A DNA stretch of 64,000 nucleotides, taken from contig NC_021658.1 of the NCBI RefSeq assembly GCF_000418325.1, forward strand, positions 11,050,001-11,114,000. The letters are read 5' to 3'. Positions 62,587-64,000 of the stretch are shown here, in pieces. The translations under genes and the position numbers were made by a program. The notes under the pieces are model-generated. The model was not told the DNA's origin. It saw nothing but the letters and a program-made list of their open reading frames with translations, and did not search any database. How positions within the stretch are numbered: position 1 is the first letter of the stretch; every line of letters starts with the position of its first letter. The stretch is from Sorangium cellulosum So0157-2. Lineage in GTDB: Bacteria; Myxococcota_A; Polyangia; Polyangiales; Polyangiaceae.

Positions 62587-63234
62587 ATGAACGACCGAGA
62601 CCCCCCTGCCCACGCGGACGATCCACGCCAGCGGCTCGTGGTCGCCGCGATCGATCAGATCGAGAAGCACGGCGTCGGGCAGGCGACGGTGCGGAGGATC
62701 GCGGCGGCGGCGGAGGTGAACATCGCCGCGGTGAACTACTACTTCCGGTCCAAGGAGGCGCTGCTCGCGACGGCGCTCGAGCTGTCGATTCGGAACATGC
62801 TCGAGCACGTCGAGGAGTTCCTCGCCCGGATGCCCGACGATCCGATGGAGGCGCTCAGCGGGCTGCTCGGCTACCTCCTCGAGGGCTGCCTGCGCTTCCC
62901 GAACCTGAGCCGGGCCCACCTGCACGACGCGTTTCACGCCGACGACTACAGCGGTCCTTTCCCGACGCTCTTCGCGCCGGTGGTGGCGCGCCTGCGCGAT
63001 CTCGTCCGGGCGGCGGTGCCTGGGCTGGACGAGCGGGCGGCGGCGCGCCGCGTGGTGGCCGCGCTCTCGGCGGTCTTCTTCCCGGGGTTCTTCGCGGGGC
63101 TCTACGAGGGGCTGAGCGCGCTCGGCTCGCCGGCCGACCGCCTCACCTACGCGCGCGAGCTGGCGCGGCAGACCCTGGCGCCCGCGGAGACCGAGGCGCC
63201 CGCGGCCCGCGGCAAGCGGCCGAAGCGCGGGTGA
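62587..63234 (+). CDS. TetR-family transcriptional regulator
   Basis: A 215-residue TetR regulator. The helix-turn-helix (about 14-60) contains RQRLVVAAIDQIEKHGVGQA, VRRIAAAAEVNIAAVNYYFR and SKEALLATALEL. The C-terminal ligand-binding helical domain (70-195) includes LLEGCLRFPNLSRAHLHDAF. A Lys/Arg tail ends the protein. ATG 62587 is used; an in-frame TTG at 62560 would overlap the TTGACA palindrome and is less likely. It is divergent from the hydrolase/outer-membrane operon and is the obvious candidate for its repressor. Ligand unknown. Confidence 0.9.
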   Translation: MNDRDPPAHADDPRQRLVVAAIDQIEKHGVGQATVRRIAAAAEVNIAAVNYYFRSKEALLATALELSIRNMLEHVEEFLARMPDDPMEALSGLLGYLLEGCLRFPNLSRAHLHDAFHADDYSGPFPTLFAPVVARLRDLVRAAVPGLDERAAARRVVAALSAVFFPGFFAGLYEGLSALGSPADRLTYARELARQTLAPAETEAPAARGKRPKRG

Positions 63235-63313
63235 TCGGCGAGGGTCACCCGCGGGGGCCGGATCCCGGCGACGAGGGAGGGCGTCCCGTCGGCGCGCGCG
63301 AGCGCGCGGCGGG

Positions 63314-64000
63314 TCAGCACGCGAAGTAGCGACGGAGCCCGGGGCGGATGACCTCCTCGATGGTCTCGTCGAGCAACACGCGCGCCGTCAGGCCGCTGCA
63401 CAGCCCGAGCTGCTCGCCTCGCGGCGGGGCGTCGTGGGGCGGCAAGTGCGCGTGCTCGTGCTGCACGAGGTGCCGGAACGCGACGGGGAAGTAGCGCTCG
63501 ACCGCGGTCCGCTCCGCCGCGGAGAGCTCCGGCGCGACCTGCTCGAGCAGGCGCCAGCCGAAGCGGGCGTGCCCGACCTCGTCGGCGTAGATGCGCGTCA
63601 GCAGCTCGAGCAGCGGCCCGGGCGGCATCTCCAGCCGCTCGGCGCCGATCAGGGCCACGGCCACGGTCTCGCTCATGCAGCAGATGTGGATCACGTTGCG
63701 GAGCGCGGCGGCGCGGGGGGGCGCGTCGCGGTGCAGGGGGAACTCCGGGCGCTCCGGGACGCTCGCGGTCGCGGTCCCGCCGAGGGCCTCCACCACGGCG
63801 CCGCAGAGGATCCCGTGCCGGCGCTCCTCGTCGGCGAAGCCCCGGCACGCGTCGGCGAGCTCTTTCGGGAAGCCCGCCTCGGCGAGCTGGCGCGCGAGCG
63901 CCTCGAACACCGCCGACGACGCGTGCTCGTTCACCATCCGCCCGTGCCAGGTGCGGATCGCCGAGGGGAACAGCGCCGCCGGATACCCGCTCACGTCCAA
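63314..64000 (-). CDS. Ferritin-like diiron protein, 5' end at window edge
   Basis: At least 228 residues, possibly truncated at the N-terminus, since a TTG is at the very edge. Two ferritin-like helical pairs contain paired Glu/His motifs: ADEERRHGILCGAVVEAL and ADEVGHARFGWRLLEQVAPE, plus NEHASSAVFEALARQLAEAG. These are diiron ligands typical of ferritin-like oxygenases and demethoxyubiquinone-hydroxylase-like proteins. It is convergent with the TetR gene. An oxidase, an oxygenase or an uncharacterised storage role is possible. The start is uncertain. Confidence 0.75.
   Translation of the reverse strand: MDVSGYPAALFPSAIRTWHGRMVNEHASSAVFEALARQLAEAGFPKELADACRGFADEERRHGILCGAVVEALGGTATASVPERPEFPLHRDAPPRAAALRNVIHICCMSETVAVALIGAERLEMPPGPLLELLTRIYADEVGHARFGWRLLEQVAPELSAAERTAVERYFPVAFRHLVQHEHAHLPPHDAPPRGEQLGLCSGLTARVLLDETIEEVIRPGLRRYFAC

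Overview
The window is very GC-rich DNA with strong G/C preference at third codon positions. It carries many Gly/Ser- or Cys-rich lipoproteins, FHA/sigma-54 and Ser/Thr-kinase signalling proteins, RsbR-type STAS proteins and a giant tetratricopeptide protein. That combination suggests a myxobacterium of the Sorangium/Polyangium type (Polyangiales). This is an inference from gene content, because no rRNA gene or other taxonomic marker lies in the window. I saw no tRNA, rRNA, CRISPR array, intact insertion sequence or prophage.

Layout: 0-10 kb holds a cut-off GT4 glycosyltransferase, a TIG/lamin-tail lipoprotein, a GT39-type membrane glycosyltransferase, a 2-oxoacid dehydrogenase E2 gene overlapping glyA, and a pair of paralogous lipoproteins around a small protein. 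10-23 kb holds an HU-type protein and a TPR locus of about 12 kb whose reading frame breaks once. 23.5-30.1 kb is a decay zone: an ABC importer reduced to three fused remnants and a frameshifted flavin monooxygenase lie among intact genes for an acetoacetate-decarboxylase-like protein, a racemase, a GNAT enzyme and a GH43 enzyme. 30.6-35.5 kb holds a helix-hairpin-helix mini-protein, two lipoproteins, an ArsR/SRPBCC pair and two STAS-type proteins with a CRP-like site upstream. 35.7-42 kb holds two LysR/SDR divergent pairs around a heme-oxygenase-like protein, an MtfA-like peptidase and an unknown protein. 42-45 kb holds a JmjC/cupin-8 oxygenase directly behind a Pro-Met repeat lipoprotein, opposed by a small ORF with an excellent ribosome-binding site. 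45-52.7 kb holds a Cip1-like lipoprotein, a TVP38-type membrane protein, a LacI-fold/STAS sensor, a frame-broken T5SS-repeat protein and a serine hydrolase. 53-58 kb holds a rearranged FHA/sigma-54 activator next to a kinase/ATPase fusion. 58-64 kb holds a copper-radical-oxidase-like protein, an outer-membrane protein and alpha/beta-hydrolase operon divergent from a TetR regulator, and a ferritin-like protein cut by the window end.

Three themes deserve attention. First, the Pro-Met repeat lipoprotein and the adjacent JmjC/cupin-8 oxygenase may form an uncharacterised substrate/modifier pair. Second, the sigma-54 activator is broken by a 186-bp near-perfect inverted repeat, a 63-bp direct repeat and an inverted STAS-coding fragment. 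Third, TTGACA...TGTCAA palindromes sit just upstream of three unrelated start codons. Several frame breaks in G/C runs could be real mutations or assembly errors, and raw reads would decide.
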